Source: Brevibacterium paucivorans
GTDB lineage: Bacteria > Actinomycetota > Actinomycetes > Actinomycetales > Brevibacteriaceae
NCBI RefSeq assembly: GCF_016907735.1
Contig: NZ_JAFBCP010000001.1
Location: 992,001 to 1,056,000, forward strand
Length of the DNA: 64,000 bases
Direction of reading: 5' to 3'
Numbering within the stretch: the first letter of the stretch is position 1; each line of letters opens with the position of its first letter. This document shows, one piece after another, positions 36,820 through 46,015 of this stretch. The position numbers and the translations under genes were made by a program. Below the pieces are notes generated by a model, which saw nothing but the letters and a program-made list of their open reading frames with translations, was not told where the DNA came from and did not search any database.

Positions 36820-37614
36820 ATGCGGATTGTCACTTTTGTTAAGTACGTTCCGGACGCAGCTGGCGACCGGACTTTCGACGACGACAACACGGTAGACCGC
36901 GAAAGCGACGGAATTCTTTCCGAGCTTGACGAATACGCGGTAGAAGAAGCCCTGAAAATCAAGGATGCTGTAGGCGACGCTGAAGTTATCGCGCTGACAG
37001 TTGGACCCGAAGACGCAGAGGACGCTGTTCGCAAGGCGCTCCAGATGGGCGCCGATGCAGGTGTTCACGTCGACGACGAAGACCTCGAAGGTACGTGTGC
37101 AGTGGGAACCGCAAAGGTTCTCGCCGCTACGATCAAAGCATACGAAGAGGAAGAAGAGGAACAGGTTGACCTCATCCTTACGGGCCTTGCATCCACCGAC
37201 GGTGGCATGAGCGTCATGCCAGCCATGGTTGCTGAACTGCTGGGACGCCCTGCGGCAACTCAGGCTTCGGAAGTGACTGTTGAAGGAAGCACCGTTCGTG
37301 TTCGTCGCGACGGCGACACCTCGAGCCAGTTCATTGAAGTGAGCCTGCCTGCCGTTGTGAGCGTGACTGACCAGATCAACGAACCTCGCTACCCATCCTT
37401 CAAGGGCATCATGGCTGCTAAGAAGAAGCCCATTGACTACTACGACCTTGAAGACCTTGAGCTCGCTGAAGCTGAAGTTGGGTTTGACGGTGCGACCACC
37501 CAGGTGGTCAACGTCGCCGAACGTCCTCCACGCACCGCTGGTGAAATTGTCACCGATGAAGGTGAAGGTGGAAACCAGCTCGTTGAGTGGCTCGCTTCCA
37601 AGAAGCTCGTCTAA
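36820..37614 (+). CDS. etfB: Electron transfer flavoprotein beta subunit
   Basis: AMP-binding subunit of the ETF that takes electrons from acyl-CoA dehydrogenases. 264 residues: RIVTFVKYVPDAAGD at the start, LSELDEYAVEEALKI, and LILTGLASTDGGMSVMPAMV, the ETF-beta signature, near residue 125. Start ATG 36820 was chosen because AGGAAGG (36801-36807) is too close to the ATG at 36808. Co-transcribed with etfA after 35 bases; no ETF dehydrogenase or acyl-CoA dehydrogenase is in the window. Confidence 0.93.
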   Translation: MRIVTFVKYVPDAAGDRTFDDDNTVDRESDGILSELDEYAVEEALKIKDAVGDAEVIALTVGPEDAEDAVRKALQMGADAGVHVDDEDLEGTCAVGTAKVLAATIKAYEEEEEEQVDLILTGLASTDGGMSVMPAMVAELLGRPAATQASEVTVEGSTVRVRRDGDTSSQFIEVSLPAVVSVTDQINEPRYPSFKGIMAAKKKPIDYYDLEDLELAEAEVGFDGATTQVVNVAERPPRTAGEIVTDEGEGGNQLVEWLASKKLV

Positions 37615-37649
37615 TCAATCCGTCCAACTAACACAAAGGGAATCGAAAC

Positions 37650-38600
37650 ATGTCTGAAGTTCTCGTTCTTGTAGACCACGTGGACGGCAACGTACAAAAG
37701 TCCACATTTGAACTCCTCGCAGTTGCTCAGCAGGCCGGCGAACCAGTAGCAGTGTTCGTAGGGTCTGACGACCAGGCGCAGAACGCTGCGGCCTCGCTGG
37801 GCCAGTACGGCGCAACCAAGGTTCTTGTCGCAAACGACCCAGCTCTGAACGAATATCTGGTTGCTCCTAAGGCTGAACTGCTCGCGCAGCTCATTTCCGA
37901 GCGTCAGCCAGCTGGCGTCCTCGTTTCGTCAACCGCCGAAGGCAAGGAAATTGCTGGTCGTGCAGCAATTAAGTCCGGCTCCGGTGTCATTACTGACGCT
38001 GTTGAGGTGGAAGCTGACTTCACTGCTACCCAGTCGGTGTTCGCTGGTGCGTACACGGTCACCGGTAAGGTCACCAAGGGCACTCCGATTGTTGCCGTGA
38101 AACCAAACTCAGTGTCACCGGTTGAAGCTGGCGCACAGGCAGCTGTTGAAGCTGTGAGCTTCACCGCAAGCGATGTAGCAAAGACCGCACGTATCGTTTC
38201 GGTTGAAGAAAAGCCTTCTTCAGGTCGCCCAAACCTCACGGAAGCACCGATTGTTGTTTCCGGTGGACGCGGTACCGGTGGAGACTTTGGCCCAGTCGAA
38301 GCTCTGGCAGACTCGCTTGGCGCTGCCGTCGGCGCCTCACGTGCAGCCGTTGACGCTGGCTGGTACCCACACGCGAACCAGGTAGGTCAGACCGGTAAGG
38401 TCGTTTCGCCTCAGCTGTACGTTGCTGCTGGTATCTCCGGTGCGATCCAGCACCGCGCTGGTATGCAGACCTCGAAGAACATTGTTGCAGTCAACAAGGA
38501 TGCAGAAGCTCCTATCTTTGAGCTCGCAGACTACGGTGTCGTTGGCGACTTGTTCAACGTACTTCCGCAGGCAACTGAAGCGATAAACGCACGTAAGTAA
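37650..38600 (+). CDS. etfA: Electron transfer flavoprotein alpha subunit
   Basis: FAD-binding subunit. 316 residues. The C-terminal FAD domain is clear: [20 protein letters not shown], then [40 protein letters not shown] and [14 protein letters not shown]. The N-terminal half is the alpha/beta ETF domain. AAAGGGAATC upstream of ATG 37650 is the ribosome site. Ends at a clear terminator (38609-38650). Confidence 0.95.
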   Translation: MSEVLVLVDHVDGNVQKSTFELLAVAQQAGEPVAVFVGSDDQAQNAAASLGQYGATKVLVANDPALNEYLVAPKAELLAQLISERQPAGVLVSSTAEGKEIAGRAAIKSGSGVITDAVEVEADFTATQSVFAGAYTVTGKVTKGTPIVAVKPNSVSPVEAGAQAAVEAVSFTASDVAKTARIVSVEEKPSSGRPNLTEAPIVVSGGRGTGGDFGPVEALADSLGAAVGASRAAVDAGWYPHANQVGQTGKVVSPQLYVAAGISGAIQHRAGMQTSKNIVAVNKDAEAPIFELADYGVVGDLFNVLPQATEAINARK

Positions 38601-38608
38601 TGCTTGAC

Positions 38609-38650
38609 AAAAGTGGTGTGGTCACCGGCTGGTGGTTACACCACTTTTTT
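38609..38650 (+). terminator. Rho-independent terminator after etfA
   Basis: AAAAGTGGTGT pairs with ACACCACTTTT, with an inner small stem (GTCACCGGCTGGTGG-like bases) and a run of six T at the end. Stands 8 bases after the etfA stop. Confidence 0.85.
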
Positions 38651-38737
38651 GTGCGAATTTGTCGTAAACCGTTCACGAGCATGCGTCACCTGACATAATG
38701 AAACTGGTCGCCCAAGCAAAAGTTTTAGGAGCTTCAC

Positions 38738-39118
38738 ATGAAGAAACGACTCGTCCTTCTTGCCGGAATTGGTATCGGATTTGTTCTGGGTTCGCGCGCC
38801 GGACGCCAGAGCTATGAAAACCTCAAGCGCCAGGCAACAAACCTGTGGAATGACCCCAAAGTCCAGGACGGTATCGAAACCGCCCGCGAACAGATCGAAG
38901 AAAAAGCTCCTGTTGTTGCACAGGCAGTCAAAGACAAGGCACCTGTTGTTGCAGACAAGGTGAAGGAAGCCGCAGACGCTGGCGTTGCTAAAGCTAAAGA
39001 AGCTACCAGCGATGTAAAGGCAAAGGTCGAAAACGACCCTAAGTCCGAGGTTCCTGACGACGTCGTTTCAGACCCAGCTACTCCTATGGACGAAGAAGGT
39101 CCAGCACCTACGAAGTAA
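38738..39118 (+). CDS. YtxH-like small membrane-anchored protein
   Basis: 126 residues. A single N-terminal hydrophobic segment, LVLLAGIGIGFVLGSRAGRQ, has the Gly-rich G-SRAGR pattern of YtxH-type proteins. The rest is an Ala/Lys/Glu/Asp-rich helical stalk with two repeats of a KAPVVAxxVK unit (about 52-76), then an acidic Pro-rich tail. Function is unknown; members are small stress-linked proteins in Gram-positives. CATAAT at 38693-38698 is a possible -10 box. A terminator follows at once. Confidence 0.75.
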   Translation: MKKRLVLLAGIGIGFVLGSRAGRQSYENLKRQATNLWNDPKVQDGIETAREQIEEKAPVVAQAVKDKAPVVADKVKEAADAGVAKAKEATSDVKAKVENDPKSEVPDDVVSDPATPMDEEGPAPTK

Positions 39119-39128
39119 GTGCGTCGTG

Positions 39129-39163
39129 AGGGGGCGGGTGATCCATGGTCACCCGCCCCCTTT
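39129..39163. terminator. Bidirectional terminator between ytxH-like gene and cls
   Basis: GGGGGCGGGTGA at 39130-39141 pairs with TCACCCGCCCCC at 39149-39160, loop of 7, then TTT. It lies between convergent 3' ends. Confidence 0.88.
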
Positions 39164-39168
39164 CGCAT

Positions 39169-40659
39169 TCACAACAACGACGACGTCAAGCGACACACGT
39201 TCTCTAGATACTTCTGCTTCAGCGAGCGTTTACGCCACTGCTCGATATTGAGCTCCTTCACCACGGGCACATACGCTTCTTCTTCCAAGTCATACAGCGA
39301 CGATGTCACACCTTCATCAACGATGAGCAAGCTGATCTCCATGTTCATGGCAAACGACCGTTCGTCCATGTTCGATGACCCAATCACCGTGACATCGTCG
39401 TCGACCAGGATGAACTTCGAGTGCAGAATCGTGGGCTTGGGGTAAAGAAAAATCTTCACCCCGTTCTCCATGAGCTCCTCATAAAACGACTCTTGCGCGT
39501 ACTGCAAAATAGCGTGGTTTCCCTGCTCAGACACATAAATCCGAACATCAACCCCGGAATGCGCCTCTGTCGTCAACGCCTGCTTCAGCGACTCATTAGG
39601 AACAAAATACGGAGTCACAATCACAACACGCTTGTTCGCGTTATACACCAAGTGATTAAACAGCCTCAAATTGTTTTCCAACGGAAAACCCGGCCCTGAG
39701 GGCACCGCTTGCGCCATGATTCCACCCTCGTGCGGGGTGTCCATGGTCAGTTGCAACTCATCAGAAATAATGTCGCCGGTTTCTGAGTACCAGTCAGTCG
39801 CGAACACGGCGTCCAGCTCGTTAACCACCGGGCCTGTACACCTAATGGCCAAGTCTTTCCACTCAAAGCCTTTTTTCACATTCGCACGCTTGTTGTACGT
39901 CTTATCAATCGCATTGAGCGAACCAGTGAACCCAACCTCACCGTCGATCACCACGATCTTGCGGTGATTCCGCAAGTCAGGGCGCTGATACTCCAACCGC
40001 CACGGCCGCACGGGCAAGCTCCGTCGCCAGTCAATAGGTGAGTTGTCCATGAGCTTGACTAGCTCTTTGTAGCCTGGGTACCCCACGCATCCAATGTGGT
40101 CCACCAGCACACGCACGTGCACCCCACGCTCCGCAGCGTCCTTCAACGCATCAAAGAACGGGGCAGTAGTCGAGTCATAGGCAGCGATATAAAATTCCAC
40201 ATGGACGAACTTCTTAGCGCGCTCAACCTCTTCGGCCATCAAGCGGATAGCTTCGTGATTATCCGGCAACAAGCTAAAAGAGTTCCCGTGCGTCATGGGA
40301 AGCGCACCCAGGGAGTAATTTAGTTGCGCCGAGGTGCGAAGTGGTTCCGTGAGGTGCTCGGATTTGCCCAAGATGGCTTGGTCGTCTGTTTGCTCTTTGA
40401 TCAGGTCGTTGATTGTTTGCTGGTCTTTTCGGCGCTTTGCCGGCAACTTTGAACTACCAAAAATCAGGAACGCAATGATTCCCACATACGGGATGAAGAA
40501 AATGGCTAACAGCCACCCCAGCCCTACGGCTGGTTTGCGCCTGTACGGAACCCATCCCAGCGCAATAAGCCGAATCAGGATGTCGGGGATGATCAGTAGG
40601 GTAACCAGCCATGCTGGCCAGTCGAGTTCAAACAGTTGAGTTGCCCACAAATCCACCAT
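39169..40659 (-). CDS. cls: Cardiolipin synthase
   Basis: Condenses phosphatidylglycerol molecules at the membrane. 496 residues: two N-terminal hydrophobic segments (LVTLLIIPDILIRLIALGW and GLGWLLAIFFIPYVGIIAF), then two phospholipase-D HKD motifs, HRKIVVID near 235 and HSKFILVDDD near 415, each followed by the GS(L/S)N block. FxxSSNMDERSF is the second motif's end. ATG 40659 is the family start. Divergent orientation from nothing; a hairpin at 40669-40704 lies just upstream. Family members of this plan are Cls of Gram-positives; other PLD phosphatidyltransferases are possible. Confidence 0.92.
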   Translation of the reverse strand: MVDLWATQLFELDWPAWLVTLLIIPDILIRLIALGWVPYRRKPAVGLGWLLAIFFIPYVGIIAFLIFGSSKLPAKRRKDQQTINDLIKEQTDDQAILGKSEHLTEPLRTSAQLNYSLGALPMTHGNSFSLLPDNHEAIRLMAEEVERAKKFVHVEFYIAAYDSTTAPFFDALKDAAERGVHVRVLVDHIGCVGYPGYKELVKLMDNSPIDWRRSLPVRPWRLEYQRPDLRNHRKIVVIDGEVGFTGSLNAIDKTYNKRANVKKGFEWKDLAIRCTGPVVNELDAVFATDWYSETGDIISDELQLTMDTPHEGGIMAQAVPSGPGFPLENNLRLFNHLVYNANKRVVIVTPYFVPNESLKQALTTEAHSGVDVRIYVSEQGNHAILQYAQESFYEELMENGVKIFLYPKPTILHSKFILVDDDVTVIGSSNMDERSFAMNMEISLLIVDEGVTSSLYDLEEEAYVPVVKELNIEQWRKRSLKQKYLENVCRLTSSLL

Positions 40660-40668
40660 CCCAATTTA

Positions 40669-40704
40669 GCGCACGTGCAAGAACGCTAGTCCCCGCACGT
40701 GCGC
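40669..40704. repeat. Inverted repeat between maoC and cls
   Basis: GCGCACGTGC at 40669-40678 and GCACGTGCGC at 40695-40704 are exact complements with a 16-base loop. Each arm also contains the palindrome GCACGTGC. No T-run follows on either strand, so it is less like a terminator and may be a regulator site upstream of cls. Confidence 0.5.
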
Positions 40705-40720
40705 AGAAAAGAATGACGGG

Positions 40721-41185
40721 CTACGCCTCAACCATGAGAGTGACGGTCTGTGCGATGCAGGCTGGCTTGTCAGCACCCTCAATTTCGACAGTGTGGTTCA
40801 TGACTACCTGCACACCGGATGACTTGCGGTTCACCTCGGCAAGTTCCACGACATCACGCACACGAGAACCCACAGGAACTGGCTGTGGGAAACGCACCTT
40901 GTTGAGCCCATAGTTGATCATCATCTTCATTCCGGTGATGGTGAAGATCTTTGGGCTTAAACCAGCAATGAGGCTCAGTGTCAGATAACCGTGCGCAATC
41001 GTGGAACCAAAAGGCCCTTCCTTGGCCCGTTCTTCATCGATGTGGATCCACTGGTGGTCATCGGTTGCATCTGCGAACTGAGAAACACGTTCCTGAGTAA
41101 TTTCAAACCAGTCTCCAGTCCCTACTGGCTGACCGACTAAGGATTCGAGTTCTTCGACACCATTGATGACACGAGGTTCTGACAT
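40721..41185 (-). CDS. MaoC-like (R)-specific enoyl-CoA hydratase
   Basis: 154-residue hot-dog fold protein. The hydratase-2 signature is clear: ERVSQFADATDDHQWIHID near residues 33-51 holds the catalytic Asp and His, and FGSTIAHGYLTLSLIAGL follows. Length matches the short NodN/PhaJ branch. Adds water to 2-enoyl-CoA to give (R)-3-hydroxyacyl-CoA. ATG 41185 has GAAGGAGAAG upstream. It is followed by the cardiolipin synthase gene in the same direction, with no clear functional link. Confidence 0.85.
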   Translation of the reverse strand: MSEPRVINGVEELESLVGQPVGTGDWFEITQERVSQFADATDDHQWIHIDEERAKEGPFGSTIAHGYLTLSLIAGLSPKIFTITGMKMMINYGLNKVRFPQPVPVGSRVRDVVELAEVNRKSSGVQVVMNHTVEIEGADKPACIAQTVTLMVEA

Positions 41186-41233
41186 TGCTTCTCCTTCGAA
41201 ACTTTTATTTGCCTTTGAACATTTCTACCATCG

Positions 41234-42178
41234 CTAAGCCACTTCGTGCATGTCATCTTGCACTGGAATAACACCTTGCTTGACTAAGCGTTCTTCAGCT
41301 TCCAACCACAAACGACCAAGTCGTGCAGATTCGGCTTGCGACATCAAGAGCCTATTTTTGTAGTAATAGGGACCTGGTTCGAAAGTTAGCTCACCTAAAT
41401 AAACTCCATTAGGGACGTCATACAGATCAACACGAACAAATGGCGAAGGAACAGCACTTGAAATTCGTTCCGCAGTAAGCTTCAAAGCTTCCCAGTTTTT
41501 CGGCACTATCGCCTCAACGACTGTATCTAGATGCTTTGCCACCTCAGCAACCGAATACCGCTCATTTGTATCAACAAATGGGAGAAAGTTTCCGTCGAAA
41601 TACATGAGTTCGCGCGTAGTTGGCGTAATATGTCGCTCAATCACGATCATTCCAATTACACCGCTGAAACAGTAGCACTTAACATCGGGAATCGGAGCTG
41701 AGCCGTCATGGTCTCGCAACAGTTGCTCAGCATGAAAGTTTCCCTGTGATGTATCTTCAAAATATTTGAGCGCAATGCCACGCTCTTCCTCGAGGACGCT
41801 TTCCCTGTTGAATTCTTCATTTTTCTGGAGATCGTAGAGCGCATTTCCACGTTTTTCCAAAAGTCGGACGCCTTGGGAGGTACTTGCGAAATCGGGTTTT
41901 AACACGAATTCACTTGGTAACTGGTCAAAATCTAGATCAGACAACTGTCCGTAGAAATACTGCTGTGGTACACGAACACCGACAAACCGAGCGAACTTTT
42001 TAACCTCGTGCTTCTCGCCAAGGAAAATTGGGACGCCCTTTTCAAGTTTCGAAAGCCGACGTTTCATTAGCAAGTGATAATTCAACTCGGACCCCACGGT
42101 TTCTGAGCAAGTGGCCAGGAGTTCAACGAACAGTCTATGCTTCGCGACCCGTGAGCACTTCTGCCATTGCTTCCACAT
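41234..42178 (-). CDS. TupA-like ATP-grasp ligase
   Basis: 314 residues of the ATP-grasp fold family named after Bacillus TupA, needed for teichuronopeptide. Motifs: KKFARFVGVRVPQQYFYG and LDFDQLPSEFVLKPDFASTS near 85-110 (ATP lid), DVKCYCFSGVIGMIVIER, and PSPFVRVDLYDV then GELTFEPGPYYY for the metal-binding Asp/Glu. Family members join amino acids to sugars or peptides by carboxyl-amine ligation. The start is uncertain: ATG 42178 overlaps the upstream gene by 44 bases and no ribosome site is clear; an ATG at 42068 is the next option. Last gene of the three-gene satellite operon. Paralogue of the protein at 49047. Confidence 0.68.
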   Translation of the reverse strand: MWKQWQKCSRVAKHRLFVELLATCSETVGSELNYHLLMKRRLSKLEKGVPIFLGEKHEVKKFARFVGVRVPQQYFYGQLSDLDFDQLPSEFVLKPDFASTSQGVRLLEKRGNALYDLQKNEEFNRESVLEEERGIALKYFEDTSQGNFHAEQLLRDHDGSAPIPDVKCYCFSGVIGMIVIERHITPTTRELMYFDGNFLPFVDTNERYSVAEVAKHLDTVVEAIVPKNWEALKLTAERISSAVPSPFVRVDLYDVPNGVYLGELTFEPGPYYYKNRLLMSQAESARLGRLWLEAEERLVKQGVIPVQDDMHEVA

Positions 42179-43097
42179 TTCCGGGTTGAACCGTTGTCAT
42201 GCGTGTGTGAAAGTCACTGTGTTCGTGGATTACCGGCAGGTCAAACGCGACCACATCTAGACCGCAACTAGGCGCTTCAACGAGCGCATACCCAAACGAT
42301 TCAACCAGGCTTGTGGAAATAAAACTACCTCCACTTCGAGCCGCCCCACGATAGAAACTTGCCAGCTCCGCGGCAGATAGATTCATTCGCAAGTGAACTC
42401 GATGTTCGACGCGTAGGCTTGCTGCTTCTGCAAAAAACTCCGACGCAGGACCGGGCTGAGTTTCCAAGCTGATCACCACAAACGCATGGAATCGTTCTGG
42501 AAGTTGTGCAAGTAACCGCAATAGGTACTTCGATCCCTTACCGCGATCAAAACGACCTACCCAGATAAGTGGGGTAATCTCATCGCTGAACGTGTTGTAA
42601 GGCGCGTCCAACGCATCGTTGAAGAAGTAGGTGTCTACGCGGTTGGGGACCACTTCAAGCCTCCGCCGAAATCGAGGCTTGAGCATTGGCAACACGTGAA
42701 ACGCGCTGTAATGGGATGGAACCCTGAACACGTCTACGCGAGATTGGTCGAGAACGTCAAGCTCTTTCTTGACGACCGAAAACGCCCCGGAGTGGATCTC
42801 ATAGACCAGCTCCGTGTTGTCTGGAACCTCTAGCGTGTTAGCAAGTTGCGGGTTTGATAGGACCGAAACACGATCATAGTCGCGGTTTGCCAGAACGTGG
42901 TTAGTGTACTCAGCGAGTCGTGAACCAACTACTCTGCAGCTGAGGTTAGCGAACTCCTCAAAGGTCGCAACACCCCCCTTGTTCAATTCGAAAATAGCGT
43001 CATAATGGGCTTCCGGATTTGCTCGCGCACGACCACGAATGACCGAAGAAACACCACCACGCGAGCAGTTCTTGTACACAATCAGATTGTTACTCAT
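42135..43097 (-). CDS. GT4-family glycosyltransferase
   Basis: 320 residues, GT-B fold of reduced length. RGGVSSVIRGRARANPEAHY at the N-terminus; IWVGRFDRGKGSKYLLRLL opens the second lobe near 185; SLVESFGYALVEAPSCGLDV is the E-x7-E donor site near 275. The acceptor is unknown. Coupled to the upstream gene by an ATGA overlap and to the ATP-grasp gene by a long overlap. A decayed copy lies at 49949-50576 next to a second ATP-grasp gene, so this pair forms one functional unit. Confidence 0.85.
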   Translation of the reverse strand: MSNNLIVYKNCSRGGVSSVIRGRARANPEAHYDAIFELNKGGVATFEEFANLSCRVVGSRLAEYTNHVLANRDYDRVSVLSNPQLANTLEVPDNTELVYEIHSGAFSVVKKELDVLDQSRVDVFRVPSHYSAFHVLPMLKPRFRRRLEVVPNRVDTYFFNDALDAPYNTFSDEITPLIWVGRFDRGKGSKYLLRLLAQLPERFHAFVVISLETQPGPASEFFAEAASLRVEHRVHLRMNLSAAELASFYRGAARSGGSFISTSLVESFGYALVEAPSCGLDVVAFDLPVIHEHSDFHTRMTTVQPGNVEAMAEVLTGREA

Positions 43098-44959
43098 GAG
43101 GAAAATCCCATCATCTCAACGTAGAGTTGCGCACGCGCACTCCACGTGTTTTCGGTTGCAAATTGGTCGATCCTGCTCAGTTCTTCGTCAGTCATAGGTT
43201 GGTGCAACGCTTCGTCAACAGCACTCACCAGTTCTTGAGGATTTCGGTAAACCCACGTAGACGGAGATGAGTCTACTGATCCCATTGGCGACGAAACCGT
43301 ACGGAGACCCCATGCCAGGTATTCAAAAAGCTTGTTGGGATCAACGCCTACAGACAGAGGGCTCTGGATGAATGGAATAAGACCCACTCTCCACGATCGT
43401 GCGTACGATTCAATCTCCTCATGAGTTTTCGGACCAAGAATCGACACGTTACTTGGAACTTGCCCCAGTGCCGGAGCACCATGTCCGATGATCTCAAAAC
43501 GCGCCTCGGGAAGTGCGCGAGCGAGGTGGAGTACAGCTTCCCAATCGAACCACGATGGAGTTAGATGTCCCACATAGCCAACCGCAAGGTCCTTGTGCTT
43601 CCATACCTCGCTGGTGCGAAGTGACTTTGCACGTTCGACTACTTCTTCCCGCACTGCATTGGGAATTACACGGACATCGACGTCACGTTTAACGGTCAGA
43701 CTACGAACTTTCTGTTGGAGGGCAGGACTCACGGTGATTACACGCTCTGCGCGTTCGATCATGCGCCTTTCCAAAGTCGATGTGTACCACTTTGAGTAGC
43801 CGACACGGTTGAATTCTTCCATGTCGTCACGCACGATATATAGCGTCTGCCATCCATGTGCAGTTGCTGCATCGACTGCACCGTTAGCTGAAAGCGACGG
43901 GAACGACGAGCACACGTACACTGTATTTTTTCCTTGCCTTCTACGCGCCACCATCGCAACAGCGTCATCAAAGTGTTCCCGGTTTGCTTGACAGACATTG
44001 GGTAATGGCCGTTCCGACATTTCACCGATCGAGCTAAACGGGAAGAAGAGAACATGGTGTCCAAGCTTGTTCAGTTCACGCACGAGGTTGTTAGGACGAA
44101 GAGCTCGAGTATCGTCTCCCACCGGCGGAGCAGTCGTGTCCACAATCCACAACGGATCATCCGCCTTTATCGAATCTAAGAACTCTTCAAGGTGCCACAA
44201 TGACTCTGCGGACCGCCTCCACTCCACCTTTGGAGCTCCTACTAAAAGTAGACCTTTATCATTCCATTTATTACCACGAATCAAAATTTCATGCGTTTCT
44301 TCACCGAAACTAAACTCTCTTTCAGTGACATCCGGAATGTTTTTATCTGAAGCAGACACATAGAGGTACCCGCCGATTGCCGGAGAAATACCTAGATTCG
44401 TAGGCGGCAAAAGTACATTTCCTGATTTGTCTCGCAGTTCAACTGAAACCGGAGTGCGACTCTCAACTCCATCTCCAGCTAAACCGTGAACTTCGACGTT
44501 AACAGAAGTGGCACCCTCTGGTGGATTAAGTACAATTTTGTACGCTGGTGGATGAAGCGCGACATCATTGCCACTGGGAGTTGCTAAAACAGATTCAGAA
44601 CTCGATTCGGAATTAAAGACAACTTGCCCAGAGTAGAACGCATTTGCAACGTTTCTGCGCAGGTTACCTTTAAGCCTGAGTGAAACCACATTATCGGGTA
44701 CCTGAAATTCAAAGTGGTTATTCCTATATTCAGATGAAGAACCTGCTACATATCGAAAATTTTGATACGCACTCGAGTGCCCAGCGTCAGGTAGCTCGAC
44801 CGGTTCAGACTCTTCAGTCAGAGCGACCACTTCAAGAACGGCGGCTTTCTCAGTTTCTTTGTCGCACTTGATCTCAACGTCGACATAAACCCGCTCCCCA
44901 GGGACGACGTCAAAGCTAACATCGAGTTCTTCAAACGGAGTAGCCACTGCGTTATCCAT
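43094..44959 (-). CDS. GT4-family glycosyltransferase with N-terminal beta-rich domain
   Basis: 621 residues. The first 240 are beta-rich with no catalytic motif (repeats of hydrophobic strands, many Val/Ser/Glu), perhaps a sugar-binding module. The rest is a GT-B transferase: LREL-type start at VRELNKLGHHVLFFPFSS, VIPNAVREEVV near 430, LAVGYVGHLTPSWFDWEAVL, and NKLFEYLAWGLRTVSSPMG for the donor site. First gene of the satellite operon; an 8-base-arm inverted repeat lies 25 bases upstream of its ATG. Confidence 0.8.
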   Translation of the reverse strand: MDNAVATPFEELDVSFDVVPGERVYVDVEIKCDKETEKAAVLEVVALTEESEPVELPDAGHSSAYQNFRYVAGSSSEYRNNHFEFQVPDNVVSLRLKGNLRRNVANAFYSGQVVFNSESSSESVLATPSGNDVALHPPAYKIVLNPPEGATSVNVEVHGLAGDGVESRTPVSVELRDKSGNVLLPPTNLGISPAIGGYLYVSASDKNIPDVTEREFSFGEETHEILIRGNKWNDKGLLLVGAPKVEWRRSAESLWHLEEFLDSIKADDPLWIVDTTAPPVGDDTRALRPNNLVRELNKLGHHVLFFPFSSIGEMSERPLPNVCQANREHFDDAVAMVARRRQGKNTVYVCSSFPSLSANGAVDAATAHGWQTLYIVRDDMEEFNRVGYSKWYTSTLERRMIERAERVITVSPALQQKVRSLTVKRDVDVRVIPNAVREEVVERAKSLRTSEVWKHKDLAVGYVGHLTPSWFDWEAVLHLARALPEARFEIIGHGAPALGQVPSNVSILGPKTHEEIESYARSWRVGLIPFIQSPLSVGVDPNKLFEYLAWGLRTVSSPMGSVDSSPSTWVYRNPQELVSAVDEALHQPMTDEELSRIDQFATENTWSARAQLYVEMMGFSS

Positions 44960-44983
44960 ACCAACCTACTCAAACTATTACCC

Positions 44984-45010
44984 TGAAGTTCGTCATCACC
45001 ATGAACTTCA
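44984..45010. promoter_or_regulatory. Inverted repeat upstream of the satellite glycan operon
   Basis: TGAAGTTC at 44984-44991 and GAACTTCA at 45003-45010, perfect 8-base arms with an 11-base centre. Candidate operator or leader hairpin. A second dyad, ATACTT-TAACCG-AAGTAT, lies at 45081-45098. Together they occupy the 315-base AT-rich region between this operon and the divergent NUDIX gene; nothing else was seen there. Confidence 0.4.
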
Positions 45011-45274
45011 CGCTTAAATCATTCACCTAGAACTAAAAACCGTTTGCCCCGGATGAAGATTAAAATTGCATACGTAGTTAATACTTTAACCGAAGTATAG
45101 GTAGCCAACGCTCAGGGCTTACCGTCATATTGTCTCATTCGATTGGAAAGAGCTCGCGAATGTAGCAGTTCGTGCATACAGTGCTGTGCGTTACCCAGAG
45201 AGAATATATGTTTCCGCTCATGTCGAAGTGGCCACACCAGGTACAGTGAGGGCAGTGCGTCAGAGAGGAGCATC

Positions 45275-45934
45275 ATGGTTGATCACGCACCCGCTGCCCC
45301 GGCAAGCGACTTTGACCCGCTGCAGGTTCCTATCCGCAAAGCCGTGAGTGTCCTCATGGTCCGCCACAATCCGCATCTCGAACTCTTCGTCCAACACCGC
45401 GTGACCACCATCGACTTCGCCGCCGGCATGGTCGTCTACCCAGGGGGCCGCGTAGACGATGCCGACTACCACTCCCCCATCACCGCCTCGGCCTCACACG
45501 CCCAAAAATGGGCCCGCACCTGGGCTACAGACGTACCCACCATCAACGCGCTCCTCACCGCCGCCGTACGCGAAACCCGCGAAGAAACCGGCGCCACCCT
45601 CGAGCCCACCGCACTGCACCCCTGGGCCAACTGGACCACCCCACCAGGCCCCAAACGCCGCTTCGACACATACTTCTACGTCGCCGACGCCCACAACCTC
45701 GCCGCCCAACACCAAACCACAGAAGCCACCAACTCCGAATGGGCACCCGCCCACACACTGCTCGCCGACTACAACGCCCACCGCCTCGACATGATGCGCC
45801 CCACCCTGCACCTGCTCAACGAAATCATCGAACTGGATACCGTCGACGCGATCCTCGACGCGGCCGCCCACCGCAACATCGACCCCGTACGACCCACCAC
45901 CGCCGACGCAAAAGACCTGGGCAAGGCCAGGTAG
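45275..45934 (+). CDS. NUDIX hydrolase
   Basis: 219 residues. The Nudix box is split by an insertion: GGRVDDADYHSP starts it, and AAVRETREETGATL completes it about 45 residues later, with the catalytic REExxEE core. This long-insert form is seen in NUDT19/NUDT7-like acyl-CoA hydrolases of actinobacteria. WANWTTPPGPKRRFDTYFYV follows. The 3' half has strongly C-rich third positions, unlike the neighbouring glycan genes. Start ATG 45275 has GAGAGGAG 5 bases upstream. Substrate unknown; a CoA-diphosphatase is one option. Confidence 0.85.
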   Translation: MVDHAPAAPASDFDPLQVPIRKAVSVLMVRHNPHLELFVQHRVTTIDFAAGMVVYPGGRVDDADYHSPITASASHAQKWARTWATDVPTINALLTAAVRETREETGATLEPTALHPWANWTTPPGPKRRFDTYFYVADAHNLAAQHQTTEATNSEWAPAHTLLADYNAHRLDMMRPTLHLLNEIIELDTVDAILDAAAHRNIDPVRPTTADAKDLGKAR

Positions 45935-46015
45935 TCGCTGGGGCGGTGCCTGGTGAGAGCGTCGCTTTCAGGTCAGGTCACGGCGGTCGTAGCGCTGTTA
46001 CCTGTTCAGGGCACC

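Noticed and set aside
45459..45871. Long open frames on both strands over the NUDIX gene
   Set aside because: They come from the C-rich third positions of the NUDIX gene; proteins are Pro/Thr- or Gly/Val-rich without motifs.
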